Shown here in pieces: positions 35,287-44,003 of a stretch of 64,000 bases of DNA; within the stretch, counting starts at the first letter, position 1; each line of letters begins with the position of its first letter. The notes beneath the pieces are model-generated. The model searched no databases. It had not been told where the DNA came from and worked only from the letters and a program-made list of their open reading frames with translations. The DNA comes from Lachnospiraceae bacterium (lineage in GTDB: Bacteria; Bacillota; Clostridia; Lachnospirales; Lachnospiraceae), in NCBI GenBank assembly GCA_900759665.1, contig CAAEWE010000006.1:46442-110441 (forward strand), written 5' to 3'. The translations under genes and the position numbers were made by a program.

Positions 35287-36466
35287 TCTGATATATTATG
35301 TGGGACAAGAGAATATCGAACAAAAAGCATTGCCGGTTTATGATGATCTGGTTCTGGCATTTCTGAATGATCTGTCGAAGGAGCTTCGAAATGATCCGGA
35401 AGCCAGGAGATATCCGGATATTATGACATTTGCGTTCTGGTGCCGTAAGGCAAATCTGGTACGTCTCAAGGAACAGTATACAGATACCATCGGAAGGATA
35501 GGGAAAGGAATTGTTTTTCATATTGCACCATCAAATGTGCCGGTTAATTTTGCATTTTCCCTTGCTTTTGGACTTCTGGCAGGAAATGGAAATGTTGTGC
35601 GGGTATCCGAAAAACAGTTTGAACAGGTTTCTATTATTTGCCGGAATCTGAATAAGATTTTGCAAAAAAGCGAATACAAAGTGCTGCAGAGGCAGAATCA
35701 GGTAGTATCGTATCCGCATGATTCCCAGTGGAATGATCATTATTCCCAAATCTGTGATATGCGTGTGATATGGGGAGGCGACAGGACGATTCAGGAGCTT
35801 CGAAAGTCACCGCTAAAGTGCAGGGCAACCGAGATTACCTTTGCAGACCGCTATTCCTTCGCTGTCCTTGATGAGGATCAGATCAGCAGACTGGAGGATG
35901 CGGAATTACGAAATCTGGCAGAACAGTTTTATAATGATACCTATCTGATGGATCAGAATGCCTGTTCCTCTCCACATTGGATTTTTTGGAAAAGCGAAAA
36001 GGGAGGCAGCGGGGGACGAAACAGATTTTGGCAGGCATTGGGAGATCTGGTAAAGCAGAAGTATGATTTGGCGGAAAAGAAAGTCATGGACAAGTATACC
36101 ATGTTGTGCGAAATGGCAGCATCCCATCCGGACTGGAAATTAAGCAGGCAGACAGACAATGTATTATATGTGGTTTCTGTGAGGGATATATCAAAGGATC
36201 TGGAGCAGATCCGTGGAAAATTTGGTCTCTTTTATGAGACAGAGTGGACCGGATGGCAGGAGCTTTCCGGAGTATTGTCAGATAGAACCCAGACATGTGT
36301 GACCTATGGAATAGACCGTCAGGCACTTCTGCAGGAAATGATCCGGTCTGGAAAACCGGGGATTGACCGGATCGTACCGGTTGGAAAAGCCATGGATATT
36401 GGTGTGTACTGGGATGGATATGATATCATCGGCACATTGTCGAGAAAGATCATGATAGAAGAATAA
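35273..36466 (+). CDS. LuxC-type acyl-thioester reductase (aldehyde-forming)
   Basis: 397 aa from the ATG at 35273, overlapping luxE. The ALDH-like reductase domain has GIVFHIAPSNVPVNFAFSLA (nucleotide-binding entry), GNGNVVRVSEKQFEQV and the catalytic Cys231 in MDQNACSSPHW. NADPH-dependent reduction of an acyl-thioester to an aldehyde is the family reaction. In this setting the acyl group probably comes from LuxE or the ACP, and the aldehyde may feed the transketolase encoded at 38595. That is inference from the cassette. Confidence 0.83.
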   Translation: MSKNDLIYYVGQENIEQKALPVYDDLVLAFLNDLSKELRNDPEARRYPDIMTFAFWCRKANLVRLKEQYTDTIGRIGKGIVFHIAPSNVPVNFAFSLAFGLLAGNGNVVRVSEKQFEQVSIICRNLNKILQKSEYKVLQRQNQVVSYPHDSQWNDHYSQICDMRVIWGGDRTIQELRKSPLKCRATEITFADRYSFAVLDEDQISRLEDAELRNLAEQFYNDTYLMDQNACSSPHWIFWKSEKGGSGGRNRFWQALGDLVKQKYDLAEKKVMDKYTMLCEMAASHPDWKLSRQTDNVLYVVSVRDISKDLEQIRGKFGLFYETEWTGWQELSGVLSDRTQTCVTYGIDRQALLQEMIRSGKPGIDRIVPVGKAMDIGVYWDGYDIIGTLSRKIMIEE

Positions 36467-36513
36467 GGCAGCATTTTGTATGAAAGCTGCGGTTAAACAA
36501 AGGGGGAAGCGAA

Positions 36514-37206
36514 ATGTCGGAGAAAGCGATTGCGATCATTACCGCCAGAGGAGGAAGCAAGCGGATTCCCAAGAAAAATATCAAAGAATTTTGTGGGAAG
36601 CCGATCATTGCATATTCGATCCGGGCAGCATTGGATTCCGGAATCTTTGATGAGGTTATGGTATCCACGGACAGTGAGGAGATTGCAGAGATTGCCAGAG
36701 CATATGGAGCCAAGGTGCCGTTTATGCGGAGTGCCAAAACATCGGATGATTTTGCTACAACAGCCGACGTTTTGATGGAGGTGCTGGAACGGTATCAGGA
36801 GATGGGCAGAACCTTTGATGTGATGAGCTGCATTTATCCGACGGCACCCTTTGTGACACCACAGAAGCTTCAGAGTGCATATGATACGCTGAAAAAGGAG
36901 CAGGCAGTCATGGCAATGCCGGTCGTGGCGTTTTCTTATCCGCCTCAGAGAAGCTATGTTCTTAATGGGAACATGCTGGAGATGAAGTGGAAGGAAAATT
37001 ACAATAAAAGATCCCAAGATCTGGAAAAAATGTACCATGATGCAGGACAGTTTTATATGTATCAGGTGGAATCGTATGTCCGGTTAAAGGGACAGATTGA
37101 CCAGTCGATCGTTCCTGTGATCGTAGATGAAATGGAAGTGCAGGATATTGATAATGAGACAGACTGGAAGCTGGCAGAACAAAAATACCGATTAATGACA
37201 GAATAA
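36514..37206 (+). CDS. pseF: Pseudaminate cytidylyltransferase
   Basis: 230 aa. CMP-NeuA type fold: AIITARGGSKRIPKKNIKEF (CTP-binding loop), VSTDSEEIAEIARAYGA, YPTAPFVTPQKL, and the PseF-typical YNKRSQDLEKMYHDAGQFY. It activates pseudaminic acid with CTP to CMP-pseudaminic acid, the donor for Maf. It lies 47 bases after the LuxC-like gene and 23 bases before pseH. Confidence 0.9.
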   Translation: MSEKAIAIITARGGSKRIPKKNIKEFCGKPIIAYSIRAALDSGIFDEVMVSTDSEEIAEIARAYGAKVPFMRSAKTSDDFATTADVLMEVLERYQEMGRTFDVMSCIYPTAPFVTPQKLQSAYDTLKKEQAVMAMPVVAFSYPPQRSYVLNGNMLEMKWKENYNKRSQDLEKMYHDAGQFYMYQVESYVRLKGQIDQSIVPVIVDEMEVQDIDNETDWKLAEQKYRLMTE

Positions 37207-37229
37207 CGTATAGATAGCAGGGATATAAG

Positions 37230-37811
37230 ATGGATAAGATTAATGCATATTGCAGAAAGATACAGGAAAAAGATTTAGAGAAGTTAATGCAGTGGAGAAT
37301 GCGTCCGGATATTACGAAATACATGAATACGGATCCAAAGCTGACCATAGAGGGACAAAAAAAGTGGTTTGAACGTATTGTGAAGGACTCAGAACTTTCG
37401 GTAGAAGAGGGAAGAAAAGGGTTTTACTGGCTGTTGGAGGTGGATGGTGTTCCGGCCGGGTTTGTCAGTCTGGTCAATATTGATCCTCTGAATCAAAGAA
37501 TCCATACAGGAGTCTATATTGCCGAAAAAGCCAAGAGATCATTGCGATTAACATTAGATCTGCAATGGAATTTATACCGGTATTCTTTTGATGTATTACA
37601 GATGCACAAAGTATGCGAGGAAGTCTTTGCAGAAAATAAAGCAGTGAACCGGATCTTGGATATGAATGGAAGTAAAAGAGAGGGAATTTTACGGGATCAT
37701 ATTTATAAAAATGGGACTTATCATGACGTGGTGGTTCGAGGGATCCTGAGGGAAGAATGGGATCAGATGAAAAAGACACTGCAGTATAACCATATTGATT
37801 TCGAAGAGTAG
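37230..37811 (+). CDS. pseH: PseH-like GNAT N-acetyltransferase
   Basis: 193 aa, RimJ/RimL-type GNAT. DLEKLMQWRMRPDITKYMNT at the N-terminus and WFERIVKDSE are typical of PseH. GVPAGFVSLVNIDPLNQRIH gives the central strand, and VCEEVFAENKAVNRILDMNG the C-terminal acceptor region. PseH acetylates the 4-amino group of the PseC product using acetyl-CoA. The following SDR and the preceding pseF lie within 24 bases. Confidence 0.85.
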   Translation: MDKINAYCRKIQEKDLEKLMQWRMRPDITKYMNTDPKLTIEGQKKWFERIVKDSELSVEEGRKGFYWLLEVDGVPAGFVSLVNIDPLNQRIHTGVYIAEKAKRSLRLTLDLQWNLYRYSFDVLQMHKVCEEVFAENKAVNRILDMNGSKREGILRDHIYKNGTYHDVVVRGILREEWDQMKKTLQYNHIDFEE

Positions 37812-37830
37812 ATGGGGAGGAAAATGAAAA

Positions 37831-38580
37831 ATGTTTTTAAAAGGGAAAACAGCAATTATAACGGGCTGTAACCGTGGAATCGGCAAAGCGATATTAGAAA
37901 AGTTTGCCCAGAATGGTGCAATGGTTTTTGCACATGCACGCAGCAAAACGGAAGAATTTCAAACAATGTGTCAGGAACTGGCTAAGCGGTATCAGGTAGA
38001 GATCATACCGGTGTACTTTGATGCGAGGGATTCGGAACAGATGAAGCAGACGGTCAAAGAGATTGGAAAGATTTCGAAACATATTGATATACTTGTGAAT
38101 AATCTGGGAGTTGTTCAGAGCGTGAAATTATTTCAGATGACAAAGATGGAGGAGATCAAAGAAGAATTTGAAGTAAACTTTTTTGCTCAAATGGAATTTA
38201 CACAGTATATTTCCAGGTATATGGTTCGTAACAAAGCAGGAAGTATTATCAATATTTCATCCTGTGCCGGGATCGATGGGAATATGGGAATGCTTCAGTA
38301 TGTTTCCAGTAAGGCGGCGATGATCGGGGCAACCAAAAGACTGGCAATTGAGCTTGGTGAGCATGGCATCCGGGTGAATTCAGTAGCTCCGGGATTGACA
38401 GATACGGACATGGGTGGTCAGGTAAACGAGGAACTGGAACAGGATAATCTAAGACATCTGATCATCAAAAGAAAGGCAAAACCGGAGGAAATAGCTGATG
38501 CAGTGATGTTTTTTGCATCGGATATGTCGAGCTTTATTACCGGACAAACATTAAGAGTCGACGGCGGTATGTTAAATTAG
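37831..38580 (+). CDS. Short-chain dehydrogenase/reductase (FabG-like)
   Basis: 249 aa, classical SDR. AIITGCNRGIGKAI is the cofactor loop (TGxxxGxG). VNNLGVVQS, INISSCAGIDGNMGMLQ with the catalytic Ser, and YVSSK (catalytic Tyr and Lys) follow. The GIRVNSVAPGLTDTDM loop and C-terminal ITGQTLRVDGGML match beta-ketoacyl-ACP reductases. With an ACP gene in the same operon it may reduce an ACP-bound or sugar ketone; the substrate is not determinable. It is 14 bases before the transketolase. Confidence 0.85.
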   Translation: MFLKGKTAIITGCNRGIGKAILEKFAQNGAMVFAHARSKTEEFQTMCQELAKRYQVEIIPVYFDARDSEQMKQTVKEIGKISKHIDILVNNLGVVQSVKLFQMTKMEEIKEEFEVNFFAQMEFTQYISRYMVRNKAGSIINISSCAGIDGNMGMLQYVSSKAAMIGATKRLAIELGEHGIRVNSVAPGLTDTDMGGQVNEELEQDNLRHLIIKRKAKPEEIADAVMFFASDMSSFITGQTLRVDGGMLN

Positions 38581-38594
38581 GAAGGAGGGGTTCT

Positions 38595-40517
38595 GTGTTT
38601 CAAAGAGATCGGATTGAAAAAATGGCGGCAGACATGCGGGAGGATGCACTGACCATGGCACTGTGTGCGGGAAAAAATGCAGCGCATCTCGGGGGTGGTG
38701 TCTCGCACATCGATATATTGGCAACAGTGTATGGTGCAGTTTTGAAATTGGATCCACAGGATCCTGCCTGGCCGGAACGGGATCGTTTTATATTAAGTAA
38801 GGGGCACGGTGTTTTAGGGTATTATGCAGCTCTTTGCGAGGTAGGATATATTGCGAAGAACGAGTTATGCAGTTTTGAAAAGAATGGAAGCAGTTTGCTG
38901 GGACATCCGGTTCAGAACGTGTCAAAGGGAATGGAATTCACCACAGGAAGTCTGGGACAGGGGCTTCCAATTGGTGTCGGAATTGCACTGGCACTGCGGG
39001 AGCAGAAGATAGATTCCAAGGTTTATGTATTGATGGGGGATGGTGAATGTAATGAGGGATCTGTATGGGAAGCGATGATGGCGGCCGCTCAGTATCGCCT
39101 GGAGAATCTTGTTCTTATCATCGACCGTAATAAATATCAGTTAGGTGGTCTGTCAGAGGAGATCATGGGACTTGGTGATCTGAACCGGAAACTGAGCTCT
39201 TTTGGATGGCAGACACAGGAGGTCGATGGACATGATGTGGAGGCGTTGTATGGAGCTTTTACGTGTGAACGGGAAGACGGCAAGCCATTGGCGGTGATTG
39301 CCAATACCGTAAAGGGACATGGATTTTCCTTTAGTGAAGGAAATAATGGCTTTCATCATGCCGTTATTACAAAGGATCTGTATATGCAGGGAATGCAGGA
39401 ACTGGGGAAGACAGGAGAGCCGGAAAAATGGCTTGCACTTTCCGAGAAATGGAACAATGAGCATAAAAGCAGACTGAAAAACCATGCATCCGTAAAACAG
39501 GACAGCGATATGGATACAGTGATCCGGCTTTCTCCAAAGCTGGCAAGAAGATGGTCTATGATTGGTCAGAGAGCTGCCTTTGGTATGGCTGTTATGGAGT
39601 TACGGGAGCAGATTCCGCATTTAAAGGTATTAACAGCAGATGTGTCTACATCAGCAGGCTTAGAGCGTTACCGCAAAAAATACCCGGATAGTTATCTGGA
39701 CGTTGGTATTGCGGAGCAGGATATGATGGGGATTGCCACCGGTTACAGTCAGATGGGATATACGGTGATCACAACGACCTTTGCTCCATTTCAGAGTATG
39801 CGTTGTCTGGAGCAGATTCGTGTCAATGAAGGATATATGGGAAGCAAGGTTGTCATGGTCGGACTGGCAAGCGGTCTGGTGCTGGGAACATTAGGAAGTA
39901 CCCATTGCTGCTTTGAGGATATCGGTGTACTTCGTTCTATTCCAAATATTGCGATCATTTCTCCGGCGGATGCAGGTGAGGTGGGAAAAGCATTGGAGGC
40001 AGCCGTTCATTATCCGGATTCGGTGTATATCCGTCTGATGGATGGAGGAAACTGTCCGGTGGTATATGATCAGGATTATGATTTTGAGATAGGCAGGGCG
40101 ATAGAACTGAAAAGGTCGGTGAAAATCAGAGAGAATCATATTACCATTTTTGCAGCAGGAACTATGGTGCATAGGGCTTTGCAGGTGTCAGAGAGGCTTG
40201 AAGAAAATGATATTTCAGTGGTTGTTTATGATATGCACACGGTGAAGCCGGTTGACCGGGAAGCTGTTAAAAAGGCATGTGAGTCTTCTAAGTACATTGT
40301 GACCATGGAGGAACACAATATTTACGGAGGTCTGGCAAGTGCTGTGGCTGAGGTGATGGCAGAGGAATCATGTTCTGCCGGATTATTGAAATTTGGAATT
40401 TCAGATTGTTATAACGGTGGTGGAGAGTATCAGGAATTATTGGAATGTTATGGATTAACGGTAGATCAGATGGTAAATCAGATCAAAGACAAAACAAAGG
40501 AGGATTATCATGAGTAA
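38595..40517 (+). CDS. Transketolase-like TPP enzyme (both halves fused)
   Basis: 640 aa from a GTG at 38595 with GGAAGGAGGGG just upstream. N-terminal half: LSKGHGVLGYYAALC, TTGSLGQGLPIGVGIALALR, and GDGECNEGSVWEAMMAAAQY for TPP/Mg binding. C-terminal half (from about 315): MELREQIPHLKVLTADVSTS, DVGIAEQDMMGIATGYSQMG (catalytic Glu region) and ITIFAAGTMVHRAL. It is most like the transketolases usually split in two genes. It would transfer a two-carbon ketol unit to an aldehyde. Its place beside a LuxC reductase and ACP suggests a biosynthetic rather than pentose-phosphate role. Overlaps the ACP gene by 8 bases. Confidence 0.85.
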   Translation: MFQRDRIEKMAADMREDALTMALCAGKNAAHLGGGVSHIDILATVYGAVLKLDPQDPAWPERDRFILSKGHGVLGYYAALCEVGYIAKNELCSFEKNGSSLLGHPVQNVSKGMEFTTGSLGQGLPIGVGIALALREQKIDSKVYVLMGDGECNEGSVWEAMMAAAQYRLENLVLIIDRNKYQLGGLSEEIMGLGDLNRKLSSFGWQTQEVDGHDVEALYGAFTCEREDGKPLAVIANTVKGHGFSFSEGNNGFHHAVITKDLYMQGMQELGKTGEPEKWLALSEKWNNEHKSRLKNHASVKQDSDMDTVIRLSPKLARRWSMIGQRAAFGMAVMELREQIPHLKVLTADVSTSAGLERYRKKYPDSYLDVGIAEQDMMGIATGYSQMGYTVITTTFAPFQSMRCLEQIRVNEGYMGSKVVMVGLASGLVLGTLGSTHCCFEDIGVLRSIPNIAIISPADAGEVGKALEAAVHYPDSVYIRLMDGGNCPVVYDQDYDFEIGRAIELKRSVKIRENHITIFAAGTMVHRALQVSERLEENDISVVVYDMHTVKPVDREAVKKACESSKYIVTMEEHNIYGGLASAVAEVMAEESCSAGLLKFGISDCYNGGGEYQELLECYGLTVDQMVNQIKDKTKEDYHE

Positions 40518-40749
40518 TTTAGAAAAATATATTGAGGCATTTGTGAATTCTTTGGAGATCAGTAAGGATCAGGTGAATGAAAATTTATCCTATCAGGGAG
40601 TAGAAAACTGGGATTCTGTAGGTCATATGAGTCTGATCGGAGAACTGGAAGACACATTTGATATTATGTTTGATACGGATGATATCATTGATTTTAATTC
40701 TTATTCCAAGGGAATTGAGATCCTGAAAAAGTATGATGTGGAAATATAG
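40510..40749 (+). CDS. Acyl carrier protein
   Basis: 79 aa, acidic, four-helix ACP. The phosphopantetheine site is Ser36 in WDSVGHMSLIGELED. TFDIMFDTDDIIDFNSY forms the following helix. It is distinct from a housekeeping AcpP (which carries DSLDTVE) and resembles carrier proteins dedicated to special acyl groups in surface-polysaccharide loci. Overlaps the transketolase by 8 bases and is the last gene of the LuxE/LuxC module. It probably carries the acyl group that LuxC reduces. Confidence 0.88.
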   Translation: MSNLEKYIEAFVNSLEISKDQVNENLSYQGVENWDSVGHMSLIGELEDTFDIMFDTDDIIDFNSYSKGIEILKKYDVEI

Positions 40750-40785
40750 AAAACTATATAAATTATAATACTGAGGAGGGCAAAT

Positions 40786-41814
40786 ATGAAAATAAAATAT
40801 TCTATTACGGAAGGAACTATAAATGAATTTGAGAATTATCCAGTTGTAATGTTTGGAGCATCCGGTTGTGCAGAACTTTTACTGGATAAATATAACTTGA
40901 AAAAAATATTATATTTCGTTGATAATGATTCAAAAAAGTGGGGAAGTAAATTTCGAAATTATGAGATTTGTGGACCGGACAGGCTGTTGCGTGAAGACGA
41001 AAAAGATATTTTGATAATATCAAGTCAATATTTTGATGATATAGTCAATCAGCTTAATGATATGGGATATAAAGGAACAGTGTATTCGGGGCTTCATTTG
41101 CTGTATGCAAGGGAATATAATAAAGATGTTGTAAAAAATGCATCCAAATCATTAGAAAAGGTGAAATCTTTGTTAGTTGATAATAAATCGCGTGAAATAC
41201 TTGATTTTATCATAGATAGCAGATTGTCCGATAATAAAGATTACAGACCAATCTGCACAAAAGATCAATATTTTATTGACGATATGCCACTTGCAAAAGA
41301 TGAAATTATAGTTGATTGTGGTGCTTACACAGGAGATACTATTGAACAGGTATATGCAAATTTAGGCAGTTTTGATAAAATATATGCTTTTGAAATGGAT
41401 GTACTAAATTTTGAAAAGTTAAAATCTAAATATAGCGAATGCAAAAATATTATTTTAATCAATAAAGGTGTTTGGAATTGTAAAGAAACTATGAAGTATG
41501 ATAATAGTGGAAGCAGTTCGGTATTGTCAAATGAAGGGAGTCAAGTGGCACAAGTAGATTGCCTTGATAATTTGATTGAGGAAAAGATAACCTACTTAAA
41601 AATGGATATAGAAGGAGCTGAATATAATGCTTTGTGCGGGGCTGAGAAATTGATTAAAAGATATCACCCTAAATTGGCAATTTGTCTGTATCATAAAGAG
41701 GATGATCTGTGGAAGATACCGTTATTGATTCATGAAATGGTTCCTGAATACAAATTTATAATAAGACACCATGAGATATATTGCTGCGAAACGGTATTAT
41801 ATGCTTATTCTTAA
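40786..41814 (+). CDS. FkbM family methyltransferase with N-terminal Rossmann-like domain
   Basis: 342 aa. N-terminal part (1-110) has a VVMFGASGCAELLLDKY loop and YFVDNDSKKWGSKF, a nucleotide-binding-like fold often attached to FkbM enzymes. The methyltransferase domain starts near residue 175: IIVDCGAYTGDTIEQVYANL (SAM motif I), AFEMDVLNFEKLK, and TYLKMDIEGAEYNAL. It O-methylates a sugar or related hydroxyl; acceptor unknown. Base composition turns clearly A/T-richer here than in the genes before 40750, marking the start of a separate block. GAGGAGGG ribosome site. Confidence 0.82.
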   Translation: MKIKYSITEGTINEFENYPVVMFGASGCAELLLDKYNLKKILYFVDNDSKKWGSKFRNYEICGPDRLLREDEKDILIISSQYFDDIVNQLNDMGYKGTVYSGLHLLYAREYNKDVVKNASKSLEKVKSLLVDNKSREILDFIIDSRLSDNKDYRPICTKDQYFIDDMPLAKDEIIVDCGAYTGDTIEQVYANLGSFDKIYAFEMDVLNFEKLKSKYSECKNIILINKGVWNCKETMKYDNSGSSSVLSNEGSQVAQVDCLDNLIEEKITYLKMDIEGAEYNALCGAEKLIKRYHPKLAICLYHKEDDLWKIPLLIHEMVPEYKFIIRHHEIYCCETVLYAYS

Positions 41815-41866
41815 AGGAATACTGTTTTTTGTAGCGATTACATTATTGAAATAAGGAAGAGATAAC

Positions 41867-42991
41867 ATGTCAGAAAAAATAAATGTCACAAGATCTTCAA
41901 TGCCATCATATGAAGAATATTGTGAATGTATAAAACCATTATGGGAATCTCATTGGCTTACTAATATGGGACAGTATCATCAACATTTAGAAAAAAAATT
42001 GAAAGATTATTTGGGAGCAGATTATTTATCATTAACTGTTAATGGGCATATGGCTTTAGAACTGGCAATACAGTCAATGAAATTTCCGTATGGAAGTGAA
42101 GTTATTACGACTCCATTTACGTTTATATCAACGACACATGCAATTATACGAAATGGTTTGGTTCCGGTATTTTGTGATATTAAAGAGGATGACTATACAA
42201 TTGACGAAAGCAAAATCGAAGATCTGATTACAGAAAAAACGGTTGCAATAGTACCTGTTCATGTATATGGAAATCCGTGTAATGTTGAAAAAATTAGCGA
42301 AATTGCTCATAAATATGATTTAAAAGTGATTTATGATGCTTCCCATGCTTTTGGTGAAAAAATCAATGGAACGAGCATTGCTGATTTTGGCGATGTATCT
42401 ACATTTAGTTTTCATGCTACTAAAGTATACCATACAATAGAGGGAGGTGCTGTTTGTTGTCACTCGCAAAAAGAATATGATAGACTTTATAATCTTAAGA
42501 ATTTTGGAATACGTTCAGAAGAATTAGTTGTTTCTGTAGGAGCCAATGCGAAAATGAACGAGTTTTCGGCGGCTATGGGATTATGCAACTTGAAACATGT
42601 TGACGAGGAAATAGAAAAAAGAAAGAAAGTTGTAGAGTATTATCGTTCGCTATTAGAGGATACCCAAGGGATAAGATTAAATATATATTCTAAAGGGGTA
42701 ACTCCTAATTATGCTTATTTTCCGGTTCTATTTGATTCAAAAGAAATAAGAGACTATATATTTGAAAAATTGAGATCAGAAAATATTTATGCAAGGAAAT
42801 ATTTTTATCCAATTACTGCTGATCAAGCTTGTTTCAAAAACAAATTTAAGCAAGTAGATTTGGTTATTGCGAGAAGTTGTTCTGAAAGAATATTGATTTT
42901 ACCGCTTTATGCAGATTTAGAAATAAATCAAGTAAAATTGATAGTTGCTTGTGTGAAAAGATGTCTCAATATTTGTATAAATGACCGGTAA
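41867..42991 (+). CDS. DegT/DnrJ/EryC1/StrS aminotransferase
   Basis: 374 aa. PLP fold type I sugar aminotransferase: TVNGHMALELAIQ, EVITTPFTFISTTHAI, VIYDASHAFGEK (PLP Asp), and Lys186 in FSFHATKVYHTIEGGA. It converts a nucleotide-linked keto-sugar to an amino-sugar. This is a second DegT enzyme besides PseC at 58242, so another amino-sugar (for example a 3- or 4-amino-6-deoxyhexose) is probably made. The 4-keto precursor could come from a dehydratase such as PseB or one outside the window. AT-rich codon use. Confidence 0.85.
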   Translation: MSEKINVTRSSMPSYEEYCECIKPLWESHWLTNMGQYHQHLEKKLKDYLGADYLSLTVNGHMALELAIQSMKFPYGSEVITTPFTFISTTHAIIRNGLVPVFCDIKEDDYTIDESKIEDLITEKTVAIVPVHVYGNPCNVEKISEIAHKYDLKVIYDASHAFGEKINGTSIADFGDVSTFSFHATKVYHTIEGGAVCCHSQKEYDRLYNLKNFGIRSEELVVSVGANAKMNEFSAAMGLCNLKHVDEEIEKRKKVVEYYRSLLEDTQGIRLNIYSKGVTPNYAYFPVLFDSKEIRDYIFEKLRSENIYARKYFYPITADQACFKNKFKQVDLVIARSCSERILILPLYADLEINQVKLIVACVKRCLNICINDR

Positions 42992-43007
42992 TGTTAGGAG
43001 AGAAAAA

Positions 43008-43985
43008 ATGGAAGAAAAAGAAGAGATATTGGTAAGCGTTATTATGCCTGTTTACAATCATGAAAAGTATTTACGACAGGCAATTGATAGTGTGGTAAAC
43101 CAAAGAACAGAGTTTAAAATTGAATTATTGATTGGAGAAGATTATTCGACTGATCAATCGCGAGAGATTTGTCGTGAGTATGAAAAAAAATATAATAATA
43201 TTATAAAGGTGTTTTATCGCGAGAAAAATATGGGACCTTTAGAAAATTCATATGATTTGTTGATAAATATGAGAGGAAAGTACAGTATAACTCTTGAGGG
43301 AGATGACTATTGGACTGACATGTATAAATTACAAATGCAGGTTGATTTTTTGAACAGCCATCCGGAATATGTAGGATGTTGCCATAAATTTTGTTTAGTA
43401 GATCAAAATGGAATTCCAATGGTAGATCGGGATTATGAAAGGCAGTTTTATTCGGGAAAAATATATACTGCAAAAGAATTTGAGAAAGGAAAATTTGCTT
43501 CACATGTTAATACACTTATGTATCGAAATGTATTTCGAGATGCGTCGGTAAATACTGATTTTTTTCATGAGTTTAATAATATATGGGGAGATGCTACTGC
43601 AATGGCACTTTTGGTCAGTATTGGGAACATATATTGCATGGATCAAACAATGAGTTGCTATAGAAGGGTCAAACATAATAATAGCTCTAGTTTTACTGCA
43701 GAAATGACTAGAATAAATATTAGAGATGAAATATTTGAAAGTCAGATGTATTTAGAAAAACATTTTAATGGCAAGATTTCTTTTGAATGCAAAAAAAAGG
43801 AAATATTTGCTTCAGCGGTTTTTAAATGGTATAGAAATAGATCTTCTGATGATTTGAATGTTGTAAAAAATATTATTAATATGTCAAATCAAAAAGTCAG
43901 ATATAACCTTTATTTTATATATTTAGTTTCTATGAGAAAAACACTGGACATATTTGGAAAAAGTGATATGAGGGTACCGTTTTAA
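43008..43985 (+). CDS. Glycosyltransferase family 2
   Basis: 325 aa from the ATG at 43008 with AGGAG 7 bases upstream. GT-A fold: VSVIMPVYNHEKYLRQAIDS, ELLIGEDYSTDQSREICREY, TLEGDDYWTD as the acidic metal site, then LQMQVDFLNSHPEYVGCCHK. The C-terminal 90 residues are basic and Asn-rich. It adds a sugar in the glycan made by the AT-rich block; specificity unknown. The next gene is 18 bases away. Confidence 0.85.
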   Translation: MEEKEEILVSVIMPVYNHEKYLRQAIDSVVNQRTEFKIELLIGEDYSTDQSREICREYEKKYNNIIKVFYREKNMGPLENSYDLLINMRGKYSITLEGDDYWTDMYKLQMQVDFLNSHPEYVGCCHKFCLVDQNGIPMVDRDYERQFYSGKIYTAKEFEKGKFASHVNTLMYRNVFRDASVNTDFFHEFNNIWGDATAMALLVSIGNIYCMDQTMSCYRRVKHNNSSSFTAEMTRINIRDEIFESQMYLEKHFNGKISFECKKKEIFASAVFKWYRNRSSDDLNVVKNIINMSNQKVRYNLYFIYLVSMRKTLDIFGKSDMRVPF

Positions 43986-44003
43986 TTTTTAGGGGGATTA
44001 AAA

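Noticed and set aside
32793..40749. Bioluminescence (lux) operon
   Set aside because: LuxE and LuxC are present but luxA, luxB and luxD are not, and the surroundings are sugar-nucleotide genes.
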